Assembly (NCBI GenBank): GCA_964017235.1
Contig: OZ024928.1
Location: 83,695,566 to 83,759,565 of the forward strand
Length of the DNA: 64,000 bases
Direction of reading: 5' to 3'
From: Sabellastarte sp. h YS-2021
Taxonomy: Eukaryota; Annelida; Polychaeta; Sabellida; Sabellidae
The translations under genes and the position numbers were made by a program. This document shows positions 1-12,000 of this stretch, piece after piece (the stretch's first letter is position 1; each line of letters begins with the position of its first letter). The notes beneath the pieces were generated by a model. The model had not been told where the DNA came from. It searched no databases and saw nothing but the letters and a program-made list of their open reading frames with translations.

Positions 1-74
1 CCGGTCATACAATTCAAGCTACCGGTCAAAGTGCTCCAATTGTATCTGCTGTTTCTTAGACTGGTCCAGAGACT

Positions 75-1342
75 TTGGATACCGGTTCTACTGTACAATA
101 TGATGTGGCACCTAGTTCTCTTGCCAGTGCCGGTTCCAAGACATTTCCGGAGCAAGAGTACAGGGATCTACCAGTCCAGACTATTTCTGATGAACTTTCC
201 GAGGAGGATAATTCTTTGGCTGAAGAAGGTGAAGTGTTGTCGGATAATCTGGAAAAGCAAGAGCAGACTGAGGACATGACCTTTAGAGAGACTGTTAGGT
301 CTGTCCGTTCTTTTATGGGTTGGGATGATATCCCAGTGTTTGAAAGTAACCTAACCGAACCTCGACAAGTCTAACAACCCCTGGAGAGGCAAGCACCCAA
401 GGAAGCCAGCTCGTATCTCAGTAGCCATGCCGCCGGATGATTGGCTGTGCCAAAAATTAGAAAAGCTTAACACCACAGTGGCTGAGGGATATCCATCTAG
501 GGCACATGACTCGGCAGGCCTTAAGAAAGATCAATTTATAAAGATCCCCAAATCACAAGGCCGATGGTATCAAATGCACACCCTTAGACAAGATGGTCCT
601 CACCGACCAGGGAAGAGCCTGTTTAGCTGGAGCAGCAGTGAGGCTAAACTAAACTCTCAGTTTCCGAGGATTGTGAAGGCCTCTTCGTATCCACCCTCTG
701 GTCCACCTTCCAGGCCCATTTCTCAGGAGTACCTGCGAAGGTGGGAGCGTTGTGCTCGTGAAGGAAGTTACGTTGTTAACAGTGCTGCTGGATTTAATCG
801 CTGTGCTTCTGAGTTACAGGAGAGAATTGCTTCAAATGTGTCATTTTTGTGCAGCAAGCTCAACAAGGGGAAGGCACCTAGGGATGTTTCCGAATCTCTA
901 GCCTTCCACCAAAACATTTCCATGGCTATGGGAACAGCATTGCAACACTTGGCGGACAGTTTGTTTGTCCATTTAGCAAACCTCATTCTTCTCCGTCGTG
1001 ACTCTTACCTGGAATTTGTCAAGCCGGGAATCAAGCCGGACACTTGGAATCTTCTTAGGAACGCTCCCATGTTTGGTTATGGCCTGTTCCCGGACTCTGC
1101 TGAATTCTGCTGAACAGTGAGTCGCTCCAGGACCCGGTCCGGGTGCCTCCCAGCGCTCCAATTGGAGAGGGAACTTTAGATATAGGCCCTATGACAAGAA
1201 AGATTCGCAGCGACGCACTGACTCTTCTGAACAGGACCCCCAGCCATGGAGACAGTTCTCCAGAAATAGAGGTAGAGGACGTGCACGAGGTAGAGCAAAC
1301 CCTCGTTTTTCCAGATCTCGTGGCTTCAAGCCTTATAAATGA
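75..1342 (+). pseudogene. DIRS gag-like ORF (frameshifted)
   Basis: The coding sequence can be followed through three frames. An acidic segment ends in VFESNLTEP around 355. A second frame runs from about 361 (SNNPWRGKHP, then MPPDDWLCQKLEKLN) to a stop at 1113. A third frame from about 1172 to a TGA at 1340-1342 is rich in Arg and Gly (RNRGRGRARGRAN), a typical nucleic-acid-binding C-terminus for such proteins. The sequence before 75 may also be coding, but I did not find a convincing start. The product would be the structural/RNA-binding protein of the DIRS element. At least two frameshifts make it a pseudogene. Confidence 0.65.
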
Positions 1343-1433
1343 CAATCACTGTTTCCAGCCCAGCAGGATCTCAGTGCTCAGGGTTTGGACGTAGTAGTGA
1401 AAGATTGTCCTCCGGAACAGACTTTAAATTACC

Positions 1434-2875
1434 TTGATTGTGAGCAAATATGCGAATCCCACCAAAAGCAAGGCCCTAGTGGAAGCTCTATCTTCTCTAA
1501 GACAAAAACAAGCCGTAGAAAGGGTGGTTGTCAAGTCTTCTCTGGCTTTTTACAACTGTCTCTTTCTGGTCCCAAAGCCCAATGGGAAATGGAGGCCAAT
1601 TCTGGATCTAAGCAAACTCAATCTTTTCCTAGCCACAAGCACGTTCAAAATGGAAACTCCAGAGACAATCTGGTTGTCTCTCCAAAAGGGGGAATGGGTC
1701 ACTTCGCTGGACTTCAGCGATGCCTACTTCCACATTCCCATAGCTCAGAGGTCCAGAATGTTTCTAAGATTTCACCTAAACAAGGTCAGTTTCCAGTTCA
1801 CTTCCCTCCCCTTTGGTCTGGCTACAGCTCCGTTGGAATTAACCAAAGTGGTCAAAGAGGTCAAGTTGATGGCTCAAGCCAGGGGTATCCGGATCCACCA
1901 GTACCTAGACGATTGGTTGTTACGAGCCCCTTCCCGGGCAACTTGCCTACAACACACCGGGATCCTCTTGGACCTATGTCAAGAGTTTGGTTGGGTGGTA
2001 AACATGCAAAAATCGGAACTGGTTCCCCAACAGGTTTTCAACTTTGTCGGTTACCGGTTCGACCTGTTGACCGGTCGGGTCTTACCCACTCAGGACCGGT
2101 GGTCAACTTTAAAGCAAAAGGTGCTATTCATCAGGAACCGGAACTCTTGCACCGTCAGGCAGTTCATGTCTCTTATAGGCCTTCTTACGGCGACAGAGAA
2201 ACAAGTTTGGTAAGGTCGCCTTCACATGAGGCCCATTCAGTGGCACCTAAAACACCATTGGCATGTCCCGGAGGTCCTAGAGAAGGTAATTCCGGTTCCC
2301 GTGTCACTCCATCCCCATTTAGATTGGTGGCTGGACGAAGGAAACGTGCTTTGGGGTCAATTTTTGCATCCACTTAAGCACGCTCTACAAGTCTTTACAG
2401 ACGCTTCAAACGAAGGTTGGGGCGCTCACTTAGGAGAATCCACTGCAAGAGGCGTTTGGTCAGAGCCAGAAGGAAAGCTTCACATAAATTATTTGGAGCT
2501 CAAAGCAGTTTTCCTGGCCCTCAAGAGCTTCGAGCATCTTTGCAAGGACCAGATCAGAATCAAGTGATCCAAACAGAATGGTCCCTAGATCGGCAGTTGT
2601 TCAGTCTGTTGTGCTCCAAGTGGGGCATTCCACAGGTAGACTTGTTTGTCACCAGGTTCAATCACAAGCTCCCCACGTTTGTGTCACCGGTTCCGGATAA
2701 AAAAGCCTGGGCAGTGGACACTCTGAGTCTGTCATGGGAGAGTCTAGATGTGTATGCTTTTCCTCCGGTATCTCTTCTCAACCTGGTGGTTTCCAAGATG
2801 GTGGATCAGGGCTGTCTCAAAATGATCCTAGTTGCTCCAGGGTGGCCCAACATGCCCTGGTTCTGGGACCTGTAA
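1434..2875 (+). pseudogene. DIRS reverse transcriptase-RNase H (broken)
   Basis: The RT palm is clear. WRPILDLSKLN is the finger motif, TSLDFSDAYFHIPI is catalytic motif A, LPFGLATAP is motif B, and IHQYLDDWLL carries the DD of motif C, followed by FVGYRFDLLTGRVLPT. A TAA at 2211-2213 interrupts the same frame. The frame then continues into RNase H (VFTDASNEGWGAHL with the first catalytic Asp, and INYLELKAVFLAL with the Glu). Near 2565 the remaining RNase H catalytic segment is missing and the reading frame changes, resuming with TEWSLDRQLFSLLC and ending in APGWPNMPWFWDL at 2875. This downstream block is conserved in DIRS pol proteins. The deletion and the stop make it non-functional. Confidence 0.85.
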
Positions 2876-4046
2876 GTCTCTCAGTTCAGGTGCCCTTTCA
2901 ACTTCCACTTCAAAAGGACCTAGTGACTCAACCTTTCAACAGTGTTCTTCACCGGAACCTCAGCAATTTGAATCTGCATGCTTGGCTCCTCGAGCCTGTT
3001 CCATCAAGAAACAAGGTTTCACTGAGGAAGTGGCAACAAGAATTGAGGCTCCTCAGAGACTCTCAACCAGAGCCGTGTACAAGTCAAAGTGGGCCATTTT
3101 TGTTAAATGGTGCGACTCGCATGAGGTAGACTTCAGGTCGCCCTCTATAAGCCAGATTGCGGATTTCCTTTTGTATCTGTTCAAAGAGAGAAATCTTCAG
3201 CCTAGCACCATAGAAGGCTATAGAACTGCTATTGCTGACATGGTGGCCAATGATAGATTAGCTATTAGTAAGGATGAGAAACTATCCCGTGCTATTGCTG
3301 ACATGGTGGCCAATGATAGATTAGCTATTAGTAAGGATGAGAAACTATCCCGTCTTTTGGACAGTTTTCACAGGGATAAGCCCAAAGGCAGGAGGGGAAT
3401 CCCTTCTTGGAACCTTTCTCTAGTGCTCCACCAGTTGACTAAGACTCCTTTTGAACCCCTACGGAAGGCCTCTCTTAAACACTTGACTTTTAAGACAGTT
3501 TTTCTGTTAGCATTAGGCTCAGGCAAGAGGCGCAGTGAGATTCATGCCTAGCTTTACAAGAACATCAGGCACCAGGAAAATTGGCCTCGGGTCTCTCTTT
3601 ACCCTTCTCCCAGCTTAATTTCCAAGAATCAGATGGCTAAGGTTCAGCCTCTGTGGCTCCGGTGGTTATCCCAGCCTTGGCTCCAAAGAGCCAAAGATAT
3701 ACGAGTGGGTAGGGAGCTGGTTTTCGTATCCTTCCGCCTGGGTTTTCAGAAGGATATCGTGCCGGCTACAATTTCTTCTTGGATTAAGCAGACAGTTCTC
3801 TTGTGTTATCAACTGTCAGATGAAGAGACTCAAAACCTACATCAAGTGAGAGCTCATGATGTCAGGGCCTTTGCAGCTTGTAAGGCTTTTCAGGGAGGGG
3901 TCTCTTTGGACCAGATCCTTTCAGCCTGTCACTGGAAGACTCACAACACTTTCACACAGTTCTATCTCAAGGACTTGACCTGGGCTGATTCCGAACTGTA
4001 CCATTTAGGTCCCATTGTGGCTGCACAGCAGGTCCACAATGATTAG
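2832..4046 (+). pseudogene. DIRS tyrosine recombinase (one in-frame stop, 21-residue duplication)
   Basis: A phage-integrase-type recombinase would insert circular DIRS DNA. The N-terminal core-binding part shows STRAVYKSKWAIFVKWC and ADFLLYLFKERNLQPSTIEG. The catalytic domain keeps the first Arg (ALGSGKRRSEIHA), the HxxR pair in RAHDVRAFAACKAF, and the C-terminal box with Trp and the nucleophilic Tyr (ACHWKTHNTFTQFYLKDL). A TAG at 3549-3551 directly follows SEIHA, and the same frame then continues (WPRVSLYPSPSLISKNQ) to the final stop near 4046, so this is one nonsense change rather than two genes. Codons 3228-3353 are an exact tandem duplication of 63 bp. Confidence 0.85.
3228..3353 (+). 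repeat. Exact 63-bp in-frame tandem duplication inside recombinase ORF
   Basis: Positions 3228-3290 and 3291-3353 are identical. Each encodes the same 21 residues, beginning AIADMVAND and ending KLSR, so the ORF stays in frame. Perfect identity points to a recent event or an assembly duplication. Confidence 0.97.
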
Positions 4047-4078
4047 ATTTTGGGTTTTTTCTTGATGTGTACATATGT

Positions 4079-4083
<5 letters not shown>

Positions 4084-4109
<26 letters not shown>
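4084..4109 (+). repeat. Poly(A) tract after DIRS recombinase ORF
   Basis: A run of 26 A lies about 38 bp after the recombinase stop. It may be a local homopolymer rather than a polyadenylation trace, because DIRS elements do not normally insert through poly(A) priming. Confidence 0.8.
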
Positions 4110-4403
4110 CATCGAGTTCCTGGATGGCCATGATCCTAGGTGGTTCCAGGGGCACTTCAGTTATTCCTTTGATCCTGATCTTTTCCTCTACTTGGTATTG
4201 GAACTCTTTCCCCTCTGTCGTCCTGTACACTCTGGTGGAGGTTTTACACAGGCTTCATAAAAAGGGGGTGGGGGGTTGGGGGTTGCAGAGATGTTTCCTA
4301 TGGTTGGTTTATTTAACCATTACCAGGTCCACCTTAAGAGGTACCAAGAGTTTGTGGGAGATTCCCCCTTGTGGCTACCCTCCATCCACTGGGTAGTTAT
4401 TCT

Positions 4404-4802
4404 GCATCTGTCCACTAGGTAAGATGTATCAACGCAATAAAATGGAAAATTTAATAGTAAATTAATAGCAAATGTAATAGTAAAGTTAATACCTTACCTA
4501 GTGGACAGGGGGATTCCCACCCTACCTTCCCCGCTATTCTAAGCCAAAGGGGTTTTTCTAAGGTAGATAACAAAAAGAGGAAGAGCGCATGCGTGAGCAT
4601 GTGCAGTACACCGGCAGGCGGGCTATACAGCCACCTGGCGAATGAACAGGACACTACCGGTCCCGACCACAGCCCAGCTCAGGACGTTTTTTCCTAATGT
4701 TTGGCGTGACCGGCAGGGCACCGGACAAATGCATCTGTCCACTGGGTAAGGTATTAACTTATAAAAATTTAATTTACTATTAAATTTTCCACTTTATTTT
4801 GT
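4404..4802. repeat. Inverted/direct repeat cluster at DIRS right end
   Basis: The motif GCATCTGTCCACTAGGTAAG at 4404 recurs as a near-identical direct copy at 4731 (one base different) and in inverse orientation at about 4489-4508. A second block at about 4435-4467 has an inverted partner at about 4770-4802. Such alternating direct and inverse copies are what a terminal repeat plus internal complementary region of a DIRS element would give. That assignment is inference, since the left terminus is not in the window. Confidence 0.6.
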
Positions 4803-4861
4803 TTTCTATGATGATAAATTGTCAAAAGTTAATTTAATAAATGTTATAATTTGTAAGAAGG

Positions 4862-5800
4862 GTAGTTTTAAAGGCGATATAAGGTAAAAAGAGGGGTTAA
4901 ACCTGACTGGCTATATAGACTCTCCATATATCGAATCCATTCTAAAGCTGTAAAAGCAATAATAAAGGAGATATAAGGCAAAACGAAAAAATCTGCTTTT
5001 TTTATGAGCCCAGTGTGAGCTATAAGGTGGAGTGGGGCAAGGAGTAAATCTGACTGGCTATGTAGACTGTACATGCTTTCCTATTCCCTCTCAAGACATT
5101 CTAAAGCTGTAAAAGCAATAATAATGAGATATAAGGCAAAAGAACCAAATCTTCTATTTTGTGACCCCAGTTTTACCCATAAGGGAGGGGGATTAGGGCG
5201 TAAATCTGACCAGCTGTATAAACTGCACATATGGTTTCCCAATTCCTCTTAATACATTCTAAATCTGTAAAAGCATTAATAAAAGAGATCTAAGGCAACA
5301 AACACAAAATTGGCTATTTTACGACCCCAGTTTGATCCATAAAGGAGGGTGAGGGGGTAAATTGGACAGGTATCTATTCTTCCATGAGGTTTCCCAATAC
5401 CTCTTAATACATTCTATAGCTCTGAAAGCAATAATAAAGGAGATATAAGGCAAAAACCCAAAATCGGCTATTTTATCACCCCAGTTTAACCCATGGGGGT
5501 GGGGGTGGGGGGGTAAATCTGACCGGCTATCTAGACTCTTCACATATGGTTTCCCAATACCTTTTAATACATTCTAAAGCTGTAAAAGATATAATAAAGG
5601 AGATATAAGGAAAAATGTCAAAATCGGCTATTTTATAACCCCCATTTTACCCCTACGGGAGAGTAGGGGGGGGGGGGGGGGGGAATTTGACTTGCTTTCT
5701 AGACTATCCACATATGGTTTCCTACTACCTCCCAATACATTTTACGACTCTAAATGCAATACTTAAGACGATAATATGGAGTTTCACATGAGTTTTAAGC
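4862..5800. repeat. Tandem repeat S1, about 159-bp monomer, six degenerate copies
   Basis: The landmark TCTAAAGCTGTAAAAGC recurs at 4941, 5100, 5258, 5413, 5573 and, weakly, about 5739, giving spacings of 155-166 bp. Each copy holds GCAATAATAAAGGAGATATA, a CCCCAGTTTTACCCATAAGG-like block and TCTGACTGGCTATNTAGACT. A pure G run of about 18 occurs at 5661-5681. Related single blocks appear at about 15950-16100 and 17905-17955. Confidence 0.85.
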
Positions 5801-5989
5801 TTTCTGGTTGGCAGCTGTGAAAACATCTCTCATAAATTGGTCAATTTTCATTAGATCACTCCCAAAATCTAATCAGCTTGCGTTTTTGATAGTGGCGGCA
5901 TGACGCACGTGACGTGAAACCAATACATCCCGACTATTGTCTGGGGATATAATAATTCCTAGAAGAATTGCAAACATTCTTATAGTTCC

Positions 5990-6022
5990 CTAGGTGAAGT
6001 GATCTTCAAAGTGAATGAAATA
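5990..6022 (-). CDS. IgGFc-binding gene putative terminal exon 9
   Basis: After an acceptor CATCTGTAG, ten codons (YFIHFEDHFT) run to a TAG. There is no clear family match or nearby polyadenylation signal, so the true 3' end may differ. Confidence 0.3.
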   Translation of the reverse strand, partial: YFIHFEDHFT

Positions 6023-9000
6023 CTACAGATGAAAGAGACTGAAGAGGCAGTGAATTGCATATTTAAGTAATAATCTTATATTTAAAAGTAATACCTTTAT
6101 GTCTACATATTGCCCTGTATTCAAAGTAGTCCAGGAATCCTCTTCCATCAAAATGTATGATCTTGTAGCAATATTTGTGTGATTTGACTTGGCTAAAAAG
6201 TAGGTTTATTACATGTACATATTACAGATTCTTCTGAATTGTACATTACATTTTTATTCAGGTTGTTGCTTACTGATAAATTAAAGATCTGGACAATACA
6301 GAAGCTAATAGAAAATATTTGGAGTGCTATACTATGAAATTAACTTTTCAAAATATTTAAGATTGTGAAAAGAACTTTACACAATGTACATCATAATATC
6401 ATTGAATTGGATGAAACAACAAAAAGCTCTTTTTTTCTGGAACTTGTACCAAATACTCTGATCAGATCTCCACTTGTCCTATTAGCAAAAGGTGCCAATA
6501 TAAATTCTCGGCCCCAGGTACTGGCAGTTGGCACCTGCTCTACCATGTGGTCACCCATCAATTCAGACTTAACAGATGTCCAAACTGTGCCAGCAAAAAC
6601 TGCCACTGGTGCACTGGCTGTGATGTATGTACCAGTCAGATCATGGTTGCTTTGAAACTATAGTAAAAAGCAAATGCAGGAATCATGTGTGAGGGGATCA
6701 CCACACATACTTTAATTGAATTTATTTCTTTTATACATTTGAACAAATAAGTAAATATTTTTGTTGAGCTAAAGCTCCCATTTGGTAATTTTGGCATGAA
6801 ACCTAAAAACTCCATAATGACTACAATAATTATTTTCTTTCAAAGGTCATATTCTTCCAAGAAAAGTTTTGATAATAAAGAATGTTCATATGATATAATG
6901 TTACATGTTCAGAAGTATTTTTTATAGAATGTAAAATAGAGCCTCTGCAGATATTCAAACACTTACGCATGAAAATCTTCCAGTTTTACTAGAGAATACA
7001 TTTTATGTAACTTTATTGTTACTGATTGTGACTGAAATTGATACAAAAAAATGTGCCTCATATAATGTCACTCGGAAAGTTGAAACTGAAATACCTGAAG
7101 TGTTGAACACCAGTTCAATATCAGAGAACATTTATTTTTTTTACAGCCAAAATCTGCAATAGTTTTCAAGAATGACAGGCTATCGACTGCTGCGTCTGGT
7201 AGTGTGATATTGACAACAGTGTTATCCAGTGTCCCAAGCACAACTACCTCTGTGGGTCCCTAAATGCATATTAATATACAGTAAACCTCTATTATCTGAA
7301 AATGTTGGGAGAGTTTGATTTTTTTTTTTTTTTTTTTTTTTTGGGGGGGGGGGAATATCAAAATATCATTTATAAAATAGAAGCTTAAATAAGAAGATAA
7401 TATGAAACATTCCAAGTATATAAACTATAGAGAAATTCAACTTTGGGGCAGCATTAAAGAGTTATAATTGAATATTCAGATAAAAGATGGTTAGAGGATT
7501 GAAGTTCTGCCATACTACATTGCAAAAGTATAACCTAATCAACAGCAGATTATTCTGATAACTGAAGGTACTAATATTTTAAAATGCAATCTGTATTGTT
7601 AAGTTGAAACTGTAGAATATATGCAGAAGTTAAGGTCTCCACATATTCACTCACTTGCATAAAGACAGAGTTGTGTTTGTAGAGGTAGGTTACTACATAA
7701 TATTGGAGCCCTAAGGTATCTACAGGAAAAGCCATATAAGAATCTGAAGAGAGATCATTCATCTGGCCCACTTGAATATTGATAAAATCTGTTGATTCAA
7801 TGATCATACCTGAAATTTAAAAAGGAAATTATCTTAAGGATCACATGTTGTAGTTGGTATAAGCTAGAAATGCCACTGATATATGGTTTTTCTAGGATTA
7901 CTATGCATAAAATCCAGATATATACTGACAATACTGAAAACAAGAGGGTCAAAAATGCCAGAAAAGGCGGGTTGCGCAGACAGCAATAAGGTTAGTGACT
8001 GCTGTAATTAAATTTAGAAACAAGGAAAGAAATGTTAGGTCACCCAGTTAAGGTAAATGTGTTAGACATGCTAAGAAATGTAAAACTTGTAATCTAGGTT
8101 ACATAATTGTATGTATGCTATAAAAGGACAAACAAACGGACGGACTTACACCAATTTCAAAAGCAACTTAGCTATGATAGGGATCTATCTCGCTATCAAG
8201 TTCGAATTCGATTGGACAAAGCGTTTTTCGAGTTAGAGTCTGGAAACGGAAATGTTGATGGAGCAGGCAAACGAACCCTCAGAATTACCCCAATTTCAAA
8301 AGCAACTTAGCTATGATGGTTATCTATCTCCCTGTCAAGTTTGAATTCTATCGGACAAAGCATTTTCGAGCTAGAGTCCGGAAACGAAAATGTTGACGGA
8401 CAGATGTATGTCGGACACATCAATCTAATAGGCGGGTTCCGTGTAACGCAACCCACCTAAAAATACTTTAAAATGCAATATTTTTCAAGTTACAACTGAT
8501 TTATTCAACTGTGAGAACCTCATAATAGCTATTACACAGCTATGCCATGAGCTACAGATCTCCAATTTTACAACGTTATAACTAATTCAAAAGTAGATAA
8601 ATAGCATATTTAAACAAAACTAGAAATAGGCCGCCCTGTTGATAGTAGATGCGAATAGAAACAGGATAGCATAGAAGAACACACATTATCATGTGTAATG
8701 TCCACCCATGAACCTTTTGCCCAAATTGTACAGTAGTCTTACAAGACCCTGTTTCATTTGTAAAATATATCAATGATGCTTAAATATTTGTTAGTGTAGA
8801 TGTAAATTATTTCAGCTTCATGCCTTTTTGCATTGGTTGGGTTGAAAATTTTGACGAAATCACTCTATCTTGCACGGTTAAGAAGATAGAAGCAAATTCC
8901 TGTTTTTCTATTTTTGGCAAAAATTTGAAAATTCAAAATGGCCGCCATTTTTGGGAAAAGGAAATTTTTTTGAAAATTGCCAAGAGTACATTTCTTACGA

Positions 9001-12000
9001 AAATTTCAACGAAATAACTCTATTTTGCACGGTTAAGGCCAGTTTGTGTTTTTCCATTTTGGGCAAAAATTCGAAAATTCAAAATGGCTGCCATTTTTGG
9101 GGAGGGGAAAATTTTTTGAAAATTGCAAAGATTACATTCCTTAGATACCCTGTGGGTTGAAAATTTCGACGAAATCGCTCTATCTCGCATGGTTAAGGAG
9201 ATAGAAGCAAATTTGTGTTTTGCCATTTTTGGCAAAAATTCGAAAATTCAAAATGGCCGCCATTTTAGGGGAGGGGAAATTTTTTTTTAAATTGCCAAGA
9301 ATACAATGCTCAAATACCTGTGGGTCGAAAATTTTGACGAAATCACTCTATCTCGCATGGTTAAGGAGATAGAAGGAAATTCGAAAATTCAAAATGGCTG
9401 TCATTTTTGGGGAGGGGAAAATTTTTTGAAAATTGCAAAGATTGCATTCCTTAGATACCCTGTGGGTCGAAAATTTCGACGAAATCGCTCTATCTCGCAC
9501 GGTTAAGGAGATAGAAGCAAATTAGTGTTTTGCCATTTTTGGCAAAAATTCTAAAATTCAAAATGGCCGCCATTTTTGGGGAGGGGAAAATTTTTTAAAA
9601 ATTACCAAGAGTACAATGCTCAGATACCCTGTGGGTCGAAAATTTTGACGAAATCGCTCTATCTCACACGGTTAAGGAGATAGAAGCAAATTTGTGTTTT
9701 GCCATTTTTGGCAAAAATTCAAAAATTCAAAATGGCCGCCATATGTGGGGAGGGGAAAATTTTTTGAAAATTGCAAAGATTGCACTCCTCGGATACCCTG
9801 TGGGTCGAAAATTTCGACGAAATCGCTCTATCTCGCACGGTTAAGGAGATAGAAGCAAATTAGTGTTTTGCCATTTTTGGCAAAAATTCGAAAATTCAAA
9901 ATGGCCGCCATTTTTGGGGAGGGGAAAATTTTTTGAAAATTGCAAAGATTGCATTGCTTAGATACCCTGTGGATCAAAAATTTCGACGAAATCGCTCTAT
10001 CTCGCACGGTTAAGGAGATAGAAGCAAATTTGTGTTTTGCCATTTTTGGCAAAAATTCGAAAATTCAAAATGGCCGCCATTTTTGGGGAGGGGAAAATTT
10101 TTGGAAAATTGCAAAGGTTGCATTGGTTAGATACCCTGTGCGTCGAAAATTTCGCCGAAATCGCTCTATCTCACACGGTTAAGGAGATAGAAGCAAATTA
10201 GTGTTTTGCCATTTTTGGCAAAAATTCGAAAATGCAAAATGGCCGCCATTTTTGGGGAGGGGCAAATTTTTTGAAAATTGCAAAGATTGCATTGCTTAGA
10301 TACCCTGTGGGTCGAAAATTTCGACGAAATCGCTCTATCTCGCACGGTTAAGGAGATAGAAGCAAATTAGTGTTTTGCCATTTTTGGCAAAAATTCGAAA
10401 ATTCAAAATGGCCGCCATTTTTGGGGAGGGGAAAATTTTTTGAAAATTGCAAAGATTGCATTGCTTAGATACCCTGTGGGTCGAAAATTTTGACGAAATC
10501 GCTCTATCTCGCACGGTTAAGGAGATAGAAGCAAATTTGTGTTTTGCCATTTTTGGCAAAAATTCGAAAATTCAAAATGGCCGCCATTTTTGGGGAGGGG
10601 AAAATTTTTTGAAAATTGCAAAGATTGCATTGCTTAGATACCCTGTGCGTCGAAAATTTTGCCGAAATCGCTCTATCTCGCACGGTTAAGGAGATAGAAG
10701 CAAATTAGTGTTTTGCCATTTTTGGCAAAAATTCGAAAATTCAAAATGGCCGCCATTTTTGGGGCGGGGAAAATTTTTTAAAATTTACCAAGAGTACAAT
10801 GCTCAGATACCCTGTGGGTCGAAAATTTTGCTGAAATCGCTCTATCTCGCACGGTTAAGGAGATAGAAGCAAATTTGTGTTTTGCCATTTTTGGCAAAAA
10901 TTCGAAAATTCAAAATGGCCGCCATTTTTGGGGAGGGGAAAATTTTTTGAAAATTGCAAATATTACATTCCTTAGATACCCTGTGGGTCGAAAATTTCGA
11001 CGAAATCGCTCTATCTCGCACGGTTAAGGAGATAGAAGCAAATTTGTGTTTTGCCATTTTTGGCAAAAATTCGAAAATTCAAAATGGCCGCCATGTTTGG
11101 GGAGGGGAAAATTTTTTGAAAATTGCAAAGATTGCATTGCTTAGATCCCCTATGGATCGAAAATTTTGACGAAATCGCTCTATCTCGCACGGTTAAGGAG
11201 ATAGAAGCAAATTTGTGTTTTGCCATTTTTGGCAAAAATTCGAAAATTCAAAATGGCCGCCATTTTTGGGGAGGGGAAAATTTTTTGAAAATTGCAAAGA
11301 TTGCATTGCTTAGATACCCTGTGCGTCGAAAATTTTGCCGAAATCGCTCTATCTCGCACGGTTAAGGAGATAGAAGCAAATTAGTGTTTTGCCATTTTGG
11401 GCAAAAATTCGAAAATTCAAAATGGCCGCCATTTTTGGGGCGGGGAAAATTTTTTAAAATTTACCAAGAGTACAATGCTCAGATACCCTGTGGGTCGAAA
11501 ATTTTGACGAAATCGCTCTATCTCGCACAGTTAAGGAGATAGAAGCAAATTTGTGTTTTGCCATTTTTGGCAAAAATTCGAAAATTCAAAATGGCCGCCA
11601 TTTTTGGGGAGGGGAAAATTTTTTAAAAATTGCAAAGATTGCATTGGTTAGATACCCTGTGCGTCGAAAATTTCGCCGAAATCGCTCTATCTCGCACGGT
11701 TAAGGAGATAGAAGCAAATTAGTGTTTTGCCATTTTTGGCAAAAATTCGAAAATTCAAAATGGCCGCCATTTTTGGGGAGGGGAAAATTTTTTGAAAATT
11801 GCAAATATTACATTCCTTAAATACCCTGTGGGTCGAAAATTTCGACGAAATCGCTCTATCTCGCACGGTTAAGGAGATAGAAGCAAATTAGTGTTTTGCC
11901 ATTTTTGGCAAAAATTCGAAAATTCAAAATGGCCGCCATTTTTGGGGAGGGGAAAATTTTTTGAAAATTGCAAAGATTGCATTCCTTAGATACCCTGTGG

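Larger units (their letters stand above)
1..4802 (+). mobile_element. DIRS-like (tyrosine recombinase) retrotransposon, decayed, left end outside window
   Basis: The order gag-like region, reverse transcriptase plus RNase H, then tyrosine recombinase on one strand, with no DDE integrase, is diagnostic of the DIRS order. The left end lies before position 1. Coding regions are broken by frameshifts, in-frame stops, an internal deletion near 2565 and a 63-bp tandem duplication, so this copy cannot be autonomous. A 26-base A run at 4084-4109 follows the last ORF. Inverted repeats at 4404-4802 resemble the terminal and internal complementary region expected at a DIRS right end. The exact right boundary is uncertain. 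Confidence 0.85.

Noticed and set aside
1055-1345. Minus-strand open frame in the DIRS element
   Set aside because: It is antisense to the Arg/Gly-rich gag C-terminus and has no family features of its own.
6391-6450. Continuation of IgGFc-binding exon 7 as GTSSRKKELFVVSSNSMIL
   Set aside because: It does not fit the family, whereas splicing at 6450 to 6192 gives RVFAKSNHTNI and the expected LNTGQY strand.
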